This document shows positions 61,001-63,932 of a stretch of 64,000 nt of DNA, one piece after another. The DNA comes from Branchiostoma floridae. Taxonomy: Eukaryota; Chordata; Leptocardii; Amphioxiformes; Branchiostomatidae. Positions within the stretch are counted from its first letter, which is position 1, and every line of letters begins with the position of its first letter. Location of the stretch: positions 14,298,067 to 14,362,066 of the forward strand of contig NC_049997.1 in the NCBI RefSeq assembly GCF_000003815.2. The letters run 5' to 3'. Below the pieces are notes generated by a model. That model saw only the letters and a list, made by a program, of their open reading frames with translations. It was not told the DNA's origin and did not search any database. A program made the position numbers and the translations under genes.

Positions 61001-63932
61001 GCTGTTTGATCTTGTCTACGACCGTGTCTGGTACGATGTAGGTCTGGAGACCAGCGCTGTTCTCACCCTTCCTGTGGGAAGTAAGTTTTCGAACAAAGAA
61101 AACTTTATTTTTACCTCCATGAAATGTCATGGAGGTTATATTTTACCCAGCGTTTGTGTGTGTGTGTGTGTGTGTGTCTGTCTGTCTGTCTGTCTGTCAA
61201 CAAGATAACTCAAGAACGGCTGGATGGATTAGTTTCATACTTGGTGTGTTGGTGGGGGGCGATGAAAGCTGGAAGTGATTAGATTTTGGGCCCCCTAGCA
61301 GCTTCCCTTGGTACTGCAGCGCAACTTCCGGTTTTGCTATCTCGTGTTCTGAACACGCTATGGTCACGATTTTTGAGTGTTAGATAGCTCTTGTGCTCAG
61401 GAATAAGTGACATAAGTTTTGGCCCCCTACCGACTAGGTTTGGGATAGCAGGGGCATTTTTGTCAAAAACTTCTGAAGAGGATAACTCAAGAAGGGAACG
61501 ATGGATTTTCATGATTTTTGGTATGTTGGTACCTTAGACAATGCTGTACAAGATAAGATACTAATTATGCAAAGTAGGAGTAAATTTGCATAATTAATGA
61601 GAATATTCTATCATAGCAGCTTTTTCAATGTATCTCTTGTCCCGGACATGATATAGTCTTGACATTTGGGTGGTAGATAGCTTGCAGTGTCATGACAGAG
61701 TGGGGCAGATTTCAGCCCCCTAACATGTAATTTTGGAACTGCAGGGGCGTTTTTGTCAAGACATTCCAAAGAGGATAACTGCAGAAAGGATTGACGGATT
61801 GGCATCATTTTTGGGGTGCAGGTAGCTTAGGCAAAGGTGTTCATAATGATATACATGTTATGCATATGAGGACCTTATTTGCATAATTAATGAGGAAATT
61901 GTATAATACCATTATTAGCAATAACTGGACCTCAATAAATGTAACACTTATTAATTATGATAGATGGAATATAAACAGATACCAAATATGGTAATGAGGA
62001 ACTTATTTGCATAATTTATGTAAAAATTGCGAAGCCGCTTTATGTCTAATGATTGGAATTTTGTACTTGTACATGCGTACGTTAGTCATTGATGAACAAC
62101 ACCACGCATAAATTATGTTAATGTGTTAGTCAATTGCATGAAATTTACAAAGCTCTAAATTTTCATGGAGGTATGAGGTAGCCGAACTCTAGTTCTTTAT
62201 ATTGATTTGATCATTGATGGCATATATTTGCTCATTTTGAAGCGGCTTTGTATTGATTTACAGTGCAGTATGGTCAAAACCTTTTCTTGTTTTTTGAAAT
62301 GGCCAAAAAATTGATGTGTGTGGAAATCATTCTTTTTATAATCAAATCAGCATCATGGCATTAGTAGTAGTGTTGACCATTTTGTGCAAACTAGTCATCC
62401 ACCTCAAAATGTAGGAACACAAAACATTTGAAAGACAATCATTTTTATGCAGCTACTCTCCCATTGGCCAAACAGCTGATTGCCATGCTGTCATTGGTCG
62501 GACTACTAATTGTGATAGACAGTTAGGATTGGTCTGTACAACATTTACAATCTAATCTTGATCCCTTAGCTTCCCTGGAGCCTGGTGTTACCTATGTGTT
62601 CTATGTGAGGGCCTGGTACACAGACAACATCTACAGAGAGTTTCAGTCCAACGGTGTCAGGGCTGACCAAACTCCACCAAAGAGGTCAGGTTCAAGAAAG
62701 GTCAGTGTTTTCTTTCAAGTTGTAACCTGCATGTATTGTACAGTGCCCCTGGACCAAGACATGTAATGTAAATATTGAGTATTGTAATACTTTGTACGTC
62801 ATTGTTTGTATGAAGTCCAGGAAGATTATTGGCGTGCCCAGGGGCATGTCACTAATGGATTTTCAAATAAAGTCTCAATGCACTACCAAAAATTGTTGCA
62901 GTCTTCATAGATCTAATAATGTTGGACTTTAGGCAGGGTTCTTTGCTCACTGTACTTGTTGGGAAGAGCTATGGAAATTGTCTTGGTACTATGAACCTAG
63001 CTTTTGATGAAAAAAGTACTAACTGGTAGCAAGCAGATAGCTTCATTGTGTTCCTTGTGAAGTCAACAAATTTAAGAAGTTAGAAGATAGTGTTCTTTGA
63101 AACCCATTTTTGATATCTGATGTTTGGTTTTGCTGCAGATCAAAGACCTGACTTCCACCTCAGAACAACATGATGTGGAGTACATGGCCCAGACAGACAG
63201 CCTGAGTGCCAGCTGGGAGTATGTTTTCCTTGATGCCATCAATAGTGGGAACGACTATCATTTGGAGCACTTCGAGCTGGCCCTGGGTACCTACCCTGGA
63301 GGTAAGTCATGGTGACATCTCCACTGCAAATTTGTGACATCCCAAATACATTCATGTGCATTTCTCTGTACACAGTGGCAGTGCTACTTGTATGCATTGT
63401 TTAAACTGCAAATTTGAAACACTGCACAAATTTGCCCTTCTACCATAAAATTAGATCCCAGCAAAATCAATGAATTTGTTTCTTGTATTATATGAATTGC
63501 AGGATTACCAGTTAAGTGAAGCTTTTAGGCAAAATATTCCAGTATACATCGATAATAGCCTCTTATAAACACTTTTGTTGCTTTGAAAAGGAGTACATTT
63601 AGTATTGCTTTATACTTGCTGATCATGTATATTGATCATACTTGCTGATGATGTATCTATAAAGCTCTTAGATTCTCAAACAATAGATTTGAAATATGAT
63701 ACATGCAATGTATTATTTCCCACAGGAGAAGACGTGAAGAGGTTTGCCGACAACGTTGTCTCAGGGACTGCCACGTCCCACACTTTCACGGGCCTGTCTC
63801 TGCAGTCAGGCAAGACGTACTACACCTCGGTACGGGCGTATAACCATGCCGGACTCCACGGCACCTTCCACACTGATGGGGTCATGGTGGACACTGTAGC
63901 ACCCACAGCAGGAGTGGTCTTTGATGGGCAAG
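21819..63932 (+). CDS. Giant secreted EMI-like/EGF/FN3-like protein, 53 exons, 3' end beyond right edge
   Basis: Joining exons P1 to P53 gives 8101 nt, 2700 codons plus one base, with no stop and with matching phase at all 52 junctions. The order is signal peptide (aa 1 to about 26), EMI-like domain (about 88-155), six-cysteine EGF-like domain (about 196-230), a region of unknown fold (231-419), then tandem FN3-like repeats to the end. Repeats share a D-x-(S/T)-P-P linker, a conserved Trp before the SG-x-x-x-Y-(E)-(W/Y) strand, and G-x-x-Y-Y-V-x-V-x-A-x-N. Units are usually cut into two or three exons, often with a phase-1 intron after the YE(W/Y)A-I/V strand. No transmembrane segment is visible, so the part seen is extracellular. 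Adhesion or matrix function is inferred from architecture only. I do not know a vertebrate gene with this exact order and give no symbol. P53 ends in phase 1 at a donor, so the gene continues to the right. Confidence 0.88.
22521..22628 (+). CDS. Plus gene exon P2: EMI-like domain, first half
   Basis: 108 nt, phase 2 to 2. It encodes NVCTGETSCPCSESYSERY and ends FGTGWSSCTA, the W-x-x-C-x-x-Y-R region of EMI-type domains that is completed by P3. Confidence 0.82.
22663..22830. mobile_element. Foldback MITE 'gttcacctttatccg', copy 2 (left part)
   Basis: 'aacgcaagttcacctttatc' with 'cgtggggtaacctatatccg' and interior 'ttgcaatttgacacca' match copy 1 and 3. The right terminus is missing. Confidence 0.75.
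23356..23444 (+). CDS. Plus gene exon P3: EMI-like domain, second half
   Basis: 89 nt, phase 2 to 1. YRTSYRETTC followed by FCCSGYEYSNGECV fits the Y-R-x-x-Y-R ... C-C-x-G-(W/Y) signature of EMI domains as in multimerin and MEGF proteins. Confidence 0.84.
24343..24474 (+). CDS. Plus gene exon P4: cysteine-rich segment
   Basis: 132 nt, phase 1 to 1. Spacing ICTDPLCNSHLCRNDQCPVC has five cysteines in 20 residues, followed by an aromatic stretch. It links the EMI-like and EGF-like domains. Confidence 0.84.
24953..25215. repeat. Four-unit tandem repeat carrying CCAAT motifs and the P5 acceptor
   Basis: Units start at 24953, 25024, 25091 and 25154 (periods 71, 67, 63). Each has 'atgatggccaatcagtacat', a second '(g)accaatcagaa' block and, in most, 'cctttctttca'. 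The last unit runs straight into the splice acceptor of P5. Confidence 0.85.
25216..25323 (+). CDS. Plus gene exon P5: EGF-like domain
   Basis: 108 nt, phase 1 to 1, a single-exon module. It has six cysteines with an EGF-like end (CGLVGSCQCTSGFSGSSC). The symmetric 1-1 phase is typical of shuffled extracellular modules. Confidence 0.87.
25843..25946 (+). CDS. Plus gene exon P6
   Basis: 104 nt, phase 1 to 0. It encodes FMHWLGLLHDDSGGVADLD and begins the region of unknown fold. No domain recognised. Confidence 0.8.
26065..26260 (+). repeat. Fragment of the 61110-62195 repeat family
   Basis: 'ttacctccatgaagatgg' then 'gatatctcaagaactgttgg' resembles the start of the large copy ('tttacctccatga', 'gataactcaagaacggctgg'). 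Confidence 0.5.
26275..26407 (+). CDS. Plus gene exon P7
   Basis: 133 nt, phase 0 to 1. VPTRVQFQWATSYTRPNP ... STVTWLHKRNS; the alternating hydrophobic pattern suggests beta structure. Not recognised. Confidence 0.8.
26967..27300. mobile_element. Small DNA element with CAGTGCTCGAAAT / TAATTCGAGCCCTG ends
   Basis: The ends are an imperfect inverted pair. The interior repeats 'caggttgcgc', 'gcaacctg' and 'caggttgcccca' blocks on both strands. No exact target duplication is visible. Confidence 0.55.
27538..27661 (+). CDS. Plus gene exon P8
   Basis: 124 nt, phase 1 to 2, with two cysteines (GSVPCDVALS and ALTCDNDQTW). Part of the region of unknown fold. Confidence 0.8.
28018..29113. mobile_element. 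DNA element with 24-bp perfect inverted termini
   Basis: 'ataacgtaaggttaccagtt' plus 'tacg/ac' at the left equals the reverse complement of 'gtaaactggtaaccttacgt' plus 'tat' at the right. It is 1096 bp long, lies inside intron 8, and has no transposase frame. Related 'accgtaaattggtcaccctg' occurs inside at 28891. Confidence 0.7.
29232..29360 (+). CDS. Plus gene exon P9
   Basis: 129 nt, phase 2 to 2. IEVEFRAKVGGGFTYYDFD ... TRWFTDGPYARVATGAKW. Beta-rich by pattern; not recognised. Confidence 0.82.
29847..29922 (+). CDS. Plus gene exon P10
   Basis: 76 nt, phase 2 to 0. KYDSTTPLHSGTFQAMLDVG. It closes the unknown region before the first FN3-like repeat. Confidence 0.78.
30101..30440 (+). pseudogene. 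Two decayed tandem copies of the P11 acceptor and exon start
   Basis: Units at 30101 and 30269 align with the segment 30441-30585 that contains P11 ('caaggaataaagtgctgctg', 'ctccacccc', 'cattgccaaaaa'). They continue with exon-like 'gtctcacagct', 'actgggtcttgtgtatagaa' and 'ttatcatgtg', corresponding to P11. Both lack the same stretch of about a dozen or more bases of P11, and their frames are broken. Confidence 0.75.
30525..30654 (+). CDS. Plus gene exon P11: start of FN3-like repeats
   Basis: 130 nt, phase 0 to 1. PTARWSGWGDTGSGIQNYHV has the W-x-G-W, SGI-x-x-Y pattern of the repeats that follow. It forms the third, intact unit of a local tandem duplication. Confidence 0.82.
31119..32027. 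mobile_element. 909-bp DNA element flanked by TA
   Basis: The ends CAGTCAAACCTGTCTATAG and the inverted CTAATACAGGTTTGACTG are followed by repeated 'gtggccactat' and 'gtggccgctaa' blocks inside both ends. TA lies directly outside on both sides (31117-31118 and 32028-32029), as expected for elements that use TA target sites. No transposase frame. Confidence 0.8.
32238..32359 (+). CDS. Plus gene exon P12
   Basis: 122 nt, phase 1 to 0. ASLEPSVSEYAIDMSGQDPG then FSAVLIVEDASGG: the G-x-F-x-A-x-L-x-V-x-D-x-A-G strand of a cadherin/FN3-like sandwich. Confidence 0.82.
32399..32615. mobile_element. Foldback MITE 'gttcacctttatccg', copy 3
   Basis: Complete copy with both ends ('ggttcacctttatccgtggg' and 'gcggataaaggtgaactat'). 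It begins 40 bp after the P12 donor. Confidence 0.85.
33136..33255 (+). CDS. Plus gene exon P13
   Basis: 40 codons, phase 0 to 0: RARRFFIFDDTSDITVDEE ... LEATDYV. Acidic; part of an FN3-like unit. Confidence 0.8.
33440..33631 (+). CDS. Plus gene exon P14
   Basis: 64 codons, phase 0 to 0, from WQDNLEEEVFLQYREHFI to VNELGIVKFE. It is rich in charged residues and probably partly helical, unlike the flanking beta repeats. Confidence 0.82.
33836..34395. repeat. 27-bp intronic minisatellite, about 20 units
   Basis: The unit is close to 'atccctgtccctggtgctga' plus 'aaacacc', repeated with point variants (ctggt/cttag, gctgaaaac/actgaacac). Because the unit is a multiple of three, frames on both strands stay open for up to 177 codons. 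It lies between P14 and P15 and is not coding. Confidence 0.92.
34544..34647 (+). CDS. Plus gene exon P15
   Basis: 104 nt, phase 0 to 2, SSVHVDHAGGTTKEPGTW ... GTQTFTVPR. A second AG seven bases further on is possible but shifts the frame. The donor GTTGGT is weak. Confidence 0.76.
35105..35284 (+). CDS. Plus gene exon P16: FN3-like strand and SPP linker
   Basis: 180 nt, phase 2 to 2. DTVTVYIRATDIVGNQQTD ends one unit and DVTIHIDSSPPIIEDFWLEK opens the next, the typical linker of this repeat. Confidence 0.86.
35662..35782 (+). CDS. Plus gene exon P17
   Basis: 121 nt, phase 2 to 0. VKFTTYDIHSGLYTISWRL corresponds to the W/SG-x-x-x-Y strand pair of the repeat. Confidence 0.84.
36141..36323 (+). 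CDS. Plus gene exon P18
   Basis: 61 codons, phase 0 to 0. A cysteine-rich insertion (CGADNCQCTPMTPC) precedes YYFYVTVTNRARLVTTERLQ. The insertion has four cysteines in 14 residues, unusual among the repeats. Confidence 0.84.
36391..36708. mobile_element. Nested foldback element
   Basis: The outer arms 'cccctcgcgttaggcaaaaa' with 'ttgatcggacgac' pair with 'gtcgtccgatcgattttcgt' with 'ctaatgtgaggggg'. Inside, 'gagtctgcgagctttaaatt' with 'acgaggaggcatgaccctg' pairs with its inverted copy ending at 36546. An ATC microsatellite (36655-36674) lies near the right arm. Confidence 0.8.
37030..37107 (+). CDS. Plus gene exon P19: linker exon
   Basis: 26 codons, phase 0 to 0: ITIDISPPEPGHVTDNYAG. A small exon encoding the SPP linker and first strand of a repeat. 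Confidence 0.84.
37152..37298. repeat. Foldback element
   Basis: 'agtttaagctttgttccaac' with 'accataaattttt' pairs with 'gtgttggaataaagcttaaa' and 'tttatggtaaatt' at the right end. Located in the intron after P19. Confidence 0.75.
38022..38150 (+). CDS. Plus gene exon P20
   Basis: 43 codons, phase 0 to 0. FSWEGFFDHESGVRSYQVFF shows the W-x-G-F-x-D-x-x-SG-V-x-x-Y core motif in its clearest form. Confidence 0.88.
38510..38645. repeat. Two-copy tandem repeat, period about 68 bp
   Basis: 'atattgctgactagctcttt' through 'cagtcgcagt.gttctatgt' occurs twice in direct succession. Intronic. Confidence 0.88.
38774..39054 (+). CDS. Plus gene exon P21
   Basis: 281 nt, phase 0 to 2, the longest exon here. 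GTYHCTVVAFNRALSASEP, then GILYDTSPPSITNIVIENV: end of one unit, linker and start of the next. Confidence 0.87.
39698..39866 (+). CDS. Plus gene exon P22
   Basis: 169 nt, phase 2 to 0. SSALQVTDPNIFPDRPVVDV ... CESDGTLATPFFVTADKH. Not an obvious FN3 strand; an insertion or linker within the repeat series. Confidence 0.82.
40238..40380 (+). CDS. Plus gene exon P23
   Basis: 143 nt, phase 0 to 2. LVVYWNGSDGESQINDYQVG matches the W-x-G-x-x-D-x-x-S-x-I-x-x-Y core. Confidence 0.86.
40440..40720. repeat. Dispersed repeat with ACACACAG tail (family of 44900-45630)
   Basis: 'tctgctgcagtacc', 'ctaaggggcccaaaatcgac' and 'aaatatcattccaatacatc' recur in order at 45110-45220. The copy ends in a CA/CAGA microsatellite. 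Confidence 0.65.
40951..41029 (+). CDS. Plus gene exon P24
   Basis: 79 nt, phase 2 to 0. GLGEGQEFYLGITATNKAGL: the G-Q-x-F/Y-Y-x-x-I-x-A-x-N-x-A-G-L strand. Confidence 0.86.
41030..41776. other. Intron P24/P25, no recognisable content
   Basis: AT-rich, with 'atgactgga.tata' style short repeats near 41590 and 41705. No exon or element recognised. Confidence 0.45.
41777..41930 (+). CDS. Plus gene exon P25
   Basis: 154 nt, phase 0 to 1. VVDARPPTFSGQV linker, then DTSGITYEYAI ending exactly at a phase-1 intron, the position used in several other units. Confidence 0.86.
42176..42240. repeat. GAGT-type microsatellite
   Basis: Imperfect run of gagtgagtg units in the intron between P25 and P26. 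Confidence 0.75.
42494..42600 (+). CDS. Plus gene exon P26
   Basis: 107 nt, phase 1 to 0. GHEAGKENVAGYTAISSEG with two cysteines (GPCGGASGC): the loop between the YEYAIG strand and the next. Confidence 0.82.
43179..43352 (+). CDS. Plus gene exon P27
   Basis: 58 codons, phase 0 to 0. LHGTHTYYMSIKATDTAGL closes a unit; GEPTAGVVEDINPDPQAP is the next linker, with the usual SPP reduced to EP. Confidence 0.87.
43975..44169 (+). CDS. Plus gene exon P28
   Basis: 65 codons, phase 0 to 0. TLSARWSGFLHEHQDISYQV, then GAGTSPGATDVVGF. The next exon supplies the missing Y-Y strand (SFQ + TYYITV), which supports the junction. Confidence 0.87.
44531..44624. repeat. Two-copy tandem repeat, period 47 bp
   Basis: 'tcatgcctttattcaagact' with 'ttaaggtcttattcatgtat' and 'tactaaa' is repeated immediately with one change. 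Confidence 0.9.
44900..45630. repeat. Composite dispersed repeat block
   Basis: It has at least three related sub-blocks with 'gctgcagtacc.tagg', 'cacctaccaa', 'ttctcgagttat' and 'acatacagac'. It ends 'actcatcgccattggcgaag' just upstream of P29. Related to 40440-40720. Confidence 0.7.
45669..45798 (+). CDS. Plus gene exon P29
   Basis: 130 nt, phase 0 to 1. TYYITVKASNSIGDTTVTSD, then LQDGDALQGAEVIDGLECS. A hAT-type element begins 18 bp after the last exon base. Confidence 0.87.
45817..46851. mobile_element. hAT-type non-autonomous element, 1035 bp
   Basis: The ends TAGTGGTGCGTACCG and CGGTACGCACCACTA are perfect inverted repeats of 15 bp. They are flanked by an exact 8-bp duplication TACACAAG (45809-45816 and 46852-46859), the length typical of the hAT superfamily. 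'ccggttcaggtccggact' blocks lie inside both ends. No transposase frame is visible. Confidence 0.9.
47093..47121 (+). CDS. Plus gene exon P30: 29-bp microexon
   Basis: It encodes only GQHDELHQIQ. A strong acceptor (CTTTTGTTCCAG) and donor (GTGAGA) flank it, and it is needed to bring phase 1 of P29 to phase 0 of P31. Confidence 0.78.
47188..47440 (+). mobile_element. LINE remnant: C-terminal end of a reverse-transcriptase ORF
   Basis: The frame at 47251 reads ARNIPEWIALPGTLVITPTV then ESFRARQEA before a stop at 47344. This is the W-x-x-LP-x-x-V-x-x-x-x-(T/S)-(V/L)-x-x-F end found in many LINE proteins. A GATGTA microsatellite tail follows at 47402-47425. Confidence 0.65.
47518..47797 (+). CDS. 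Plus gene exon P31
   Basis: 280 nt, phase 0 to 1. ACYDTSPSIYQTSKTAVAAH linker, WSI...VTNVQWSIVQE strand pair, then ITYKSKVLFCHQAGCF: nearly a whole repeat in one exon. Confidence 0.87.
47870..48190. repeat. Local duplications ahead of P32
   Basis: 'attgtccaaggtgctgattt' with 'gccattca' at 47871 recurs at 47985 and again near 50270. At 48169 'catttccagtctacaggtca' with 'ggatt' copies the P32 acceptor (ctccagtctacagttcagga). Confidence 0.6.
48307..48440. repeat. Hairpin-forming foldback
   Basis: 'ccttattacacaaccaaagg' with 'gtacttacattgcttac' pairs with 'gtaagctatgtaagtaccca' with 'ctggttgtgtaataag' around a loop of about 15 nt. Confidence 0.85.
48576..48820 (+). CDS. Plus gene exon P32
   Basis: 245 nt, phase 1 to 0. 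VAPDPPLPGTLHVTSPYPDS linker, then FDKFSDLYYPTDDVMNFYDW in place of W-x-G-F ... YEW. The open frame runs past the donor GTGAGT into intron sequence. Confidence 0.86.
48987..49419. mobile_element. Small hAT-like element
   Basis: The ends TAGGGGTGGGTACCGGTACAG and CTGTACCGATACCCAGCCCTT are imperfect inverted repeats. Inside are 'caggtccaggtccggacctg' palindromic blocks near the left end and 'ggtccggttttt' near the right. No exact target duplication seen. Relatives: 1221-1572 and, more distantly, 45817-46851. Confidence 0.75.
49690..49861 (+). CDS. Plus gene exon P33
   Basis: 172 nt, phase 0 to 1. CLSLVVRGHAHTGLSASVST gives the strand before the next linker; DTNRGLNYSTVIDTR ends the exon. Confidence 0.84.
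50377..50606 (+). CDS. Plus gene exon P34
   Basis: 230 nt, phase 1 to 0. YDIDYTSETTMLSAVWPTL, then HRKYEWAVLEDKSGSSL: W and YEWA-V motifs of the repeat. Confidence 0.86.
51006..51218 (+). CDS. Plus gene exon P35
   Basis: 71 codons, phase 0 to 0. LEHNKRYIVCIHAAETSITY closes a unit; VTVDVTPPSADAADVWIGS is a canonical TPP linker. Confidence 0.88.
51652..51757 (+). CDS. Plus gene exon P36
   Basis: 106 nt, phase 0 to 1. TTEMFIQWDEFVDVEEHH, then HSGIEHYEYAI ending at a phase-1 intron, as in P25. Confidence 0.87.
51955..52215 (+). repeat. Fragment of the 61110-62195 repeat family
   Basis: 'gagtggtagatagcagctcc', 'ttctttggaactgcaggagt' and 'gcaaattaggac' recall 61670-61750 and 61860-61890 of the large copy. 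Confidence 0.55.
52337..52453 (+). CDS. Plus gene exon P37
   Basis: 117 nt, phase 1 to 1. GTIAGGSDIQSWTDVGVTD, then LRLQHGWSYYATVK: G-x-x-Y-Y-x-x-V strand. Confidence 0.87.
52890..53025 (+). CDS. Plus gene exon P38
   Basis: 136 nt, phase 1 to 2. AVDFVGLSTTKGSQRVTVDT, then TPPQKSDTHINVGGS: linker of the next unit. Confidence 0.87.
53428..53608 (+). CDS. Plus gene exon P39
   Basis: 181 nt, phase 2 to 0. SWEGVFYDTESGVSFFEWAV is a textbook core motif; LQLHEGHEYYVSIK ends the exon. Confidence 0.88.
53842..54109 (+). CDS. Plus gene exon P40
   Basis: 268 nt, phase 0 to 1. AYNGAGLMTMATSWAVVVET, SAPEPGNVYDG linker, then IHAHWDGFYDPHSAIVSYTW. It spans the end of one unit and the core of the next. 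Confidence 0.88.
54284..54470 (+). CDS. Plus gene exon P41
   Basis: 187 nt, phase 1 to 2. LQLTPGETYYVTVTACNAAD, LCTTVSSDGVIPDDSPPVAG and RVLDG form the clearest strand-plus-linker pair of the series. Confidence 0.89.
54519..54565. repeat. Perfect 21-bp hairpin at the LINE 5' boundary
   Basis: 'ctttgaaccacacaaactgt' plus g pairs exactly with 'cacagtttgtgtggttcaaa' plus g around the 5-nt loop ttcgt. It lies 49 bp after the P41 donor, exactly where LINE-derived sequence begins. Confidence 0.9.
54566..55672 (+). mobile_element. 5'-truncated LINE with partial reverse transcriptase
   Basis: The frame 54496-55464 encodes, after its first residues, GTKLGPLIFLVLVNDAV, the catalytic F-V-D-D box (FKFVDDLSLL), LNPSKCKVLVF and LGVILQSNLKWSKQV. 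It then has RPVLEYACQVWHPGLT and ERVQKRACRIILG, all normal for the palm, thumb and C-terminal region of CR1/Jockey-type LINE polymerases. The part before GTKLGP is missing. The 3' end has AATAAA-like sequence and a CATT microsatellite (55648-55668). It lies in the intron between P41 and P42 in the host orientation. Confidence 0.9.
55852..55966 (+). CDS. Plus gene exon P42
   Basis: 115 nt, phase 2 to 0. SSLAAHWYGFNDPHSGLSHY then EWRAGTTPGGHDIVGVTQ: the core motif directly after the LINE-bearing intron, in phase with P41. Confidence 0.88.
55967..56400. other. Intron P42/P43 with short repeats
   Basis: 'gtgctgctctacatgtat' style units ('ctacatgtatttgtcgtgc') recur at 56091, 56113 and 56360. Otherwise nothing recognised. 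Confidence 0.45.
56401..56518 (+). CDS. Plus gene exon P43
   Basis: 118 nt, phase 0 to 1. LHLTNVAVKTGLSLPVNT, then MIYITVMAYNHVGMAVET: final strand of the unit. Confidence 0.87.
56712..56911 (+). CDS. Plus gene exon P44
   Basis: 200 nt, phase 1 to 0. FRVDTSAPTVTTAVHFDHTH linker, then SAVKIRWRFDDSESLVVDQH: W-x-F-D-D-S-E-S core. The acceptor TTGAAAG is weak but fits phase and frame. Confidence 0.82.
57583..57711 (+). CDS. Plus gene exon P45
   Basis: 43 codons, phase 0 to 0. YEYTFTELALDDGNNYVAKV and IGCNNAKLCTETQTGSLL: L-x-L-D-x-G-x-x-Y-V-x-x-V strand with two cysteines. Confidence 0.87.
58260..58472 (+). CDS. Plus gene exon P46
   Basis: 71 codons, phase 0 to 0. VDSSKPLTGHFAI linker, then KLAWLGFSDYHSGIDRLMVA. 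The 3' part of this exon is duplicated 174 bp downstream. Confidence 0.88.
58572..58680 (+). pseudogene. Partial duplicate of exon P46 with lost donor
   Basis: 'tttagtgactaccactccgg' through 'agactctggt' copies P46 from 58398 and continues into the intron ('aacaagcatcaac'). The donor CTG|GTAAGT has become CTG|GTATTA, and there is no acceptor at its 5' edge, so it should not be spliced. Confidence 0.85.
58833..58934. mobile_element. Foldback MITE 'gttcacctttatccg', copy 4 (right half)
   Basis: 'ttttgcagtttgaagccacc' to 'taggttacgtgactcggata' and 'aaggtgaac' matches the right half of the complete copies. The left terminus is absent. Confidence 0.75.
59033..59179 (+). CDS. Plus gene exon P47
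   Basis: 49 codons, phase 0 to 0. NGAPQVLAHGSQVGDQEND then YSTLYISLWAING, the closing strand of the unit begun in P46. Confidence 0.85.
59595..59778 (+). CDS. Plus gene exon P48: cysteine cluster inside the repeat series
   Basis: 184 nt, phase 0 to 1. VGLASTVLHSAFQAVPASG, then RRCDAHSCYGHCICAPFNQ and NCARPSGNTC: six cysteines in about 28 residues, resembling a small EGF-like or knottin insertion not seen in other units. Confidence 0.85.
60226..60407 (+). CDS. Plus gene exon P49
   Basis: 182 nt, phase 1 to 0. SYSRIEVYDKTDYSLLTNG, TCALAATWREATIGSAGRP then YRYEWSAGIS: core W and YEW strands. Confidence 0.86.
60490..60838. mobile_element. Small DNA element with CAGGGTTGGAC / GTCCAACCTTA ends
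   Basis: Left CAGGGTTGGACGAGTTTTCTA and right TAGACTTGTCCAACCTTA are an imperfect inverted pair. The interior repeats 'cacttgccc' and 'gggcaagtg' on both strands. Non-coding. Confidence 0.65.
60981..61080 (+). CDS. Plus gene exon P50
   Basis: 100 nt, phase 0 to 1. GQTVGSGLFDLVYDRVWYDV, then ETSAVLTLPVG: the loop and the strand before the Y-V-F-Y-V-R-A-W strand of P51. Confidence 0.84.
61110..62195 (+). repeat. Large dispersed repeat, about 1.1 kb
   Basis: It starts 'tttacctccatgaaatgtca' (a short hairpin), has a GT/TCTG microsatellite (61155-61199), several 'gataact(c/g)aagaa(a)gg' and 'tggaactgcagg' sub-blocks, and 'gcataattaatgagg' motifs. It ends 'ttcatggaggtatgaggtag' with 'ccgaactctagttc'. 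Fragments occur at 548-886, 26065-26260 and 51955-52215. No protein coding. Confidence 0.7.
62570..62700 (+). CDS. Plus gene exon P51
   Basis: 131 nt, phase 1 to 0. TSLEPGVTYVFYVRAWYTDN, then NGVRADQTPPKRSGSRK: strand and TPP linker. The donor GTCAGT is weak. Confidence 0.84.
62730..62890. mobile_element. Possible retroelement 3' tail
   Basis: 'cgtgcccaggggcatgtcac' to 'ttttcaaataaagtctca' resembles the 3' end of an interspersed retroelement with a polyadenylation signal. No coding part. Confidence 0.3.
63139..63301 (+). CDS. Plus gene exon P52
   Basis: 163 nt, phase 0 to 1. TDSLSASWEYVFLDAINSG then YHLEHFELALGTYPG: core strands of the last unit in the window. Confidence 0.87.
63726..63932 (+). 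CDS. Plus gene exon P53 (last exon in window)
   Basis: 207 nt, phase 1 to 1. LSLQSGKTYYTSVRAYNHAG, LHGTFHTDGVMVDTVAPTAG and VVFDGQ end one unit and open the next. Donor GTACGA; the gene continues to the right. Confidence 0.87.
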
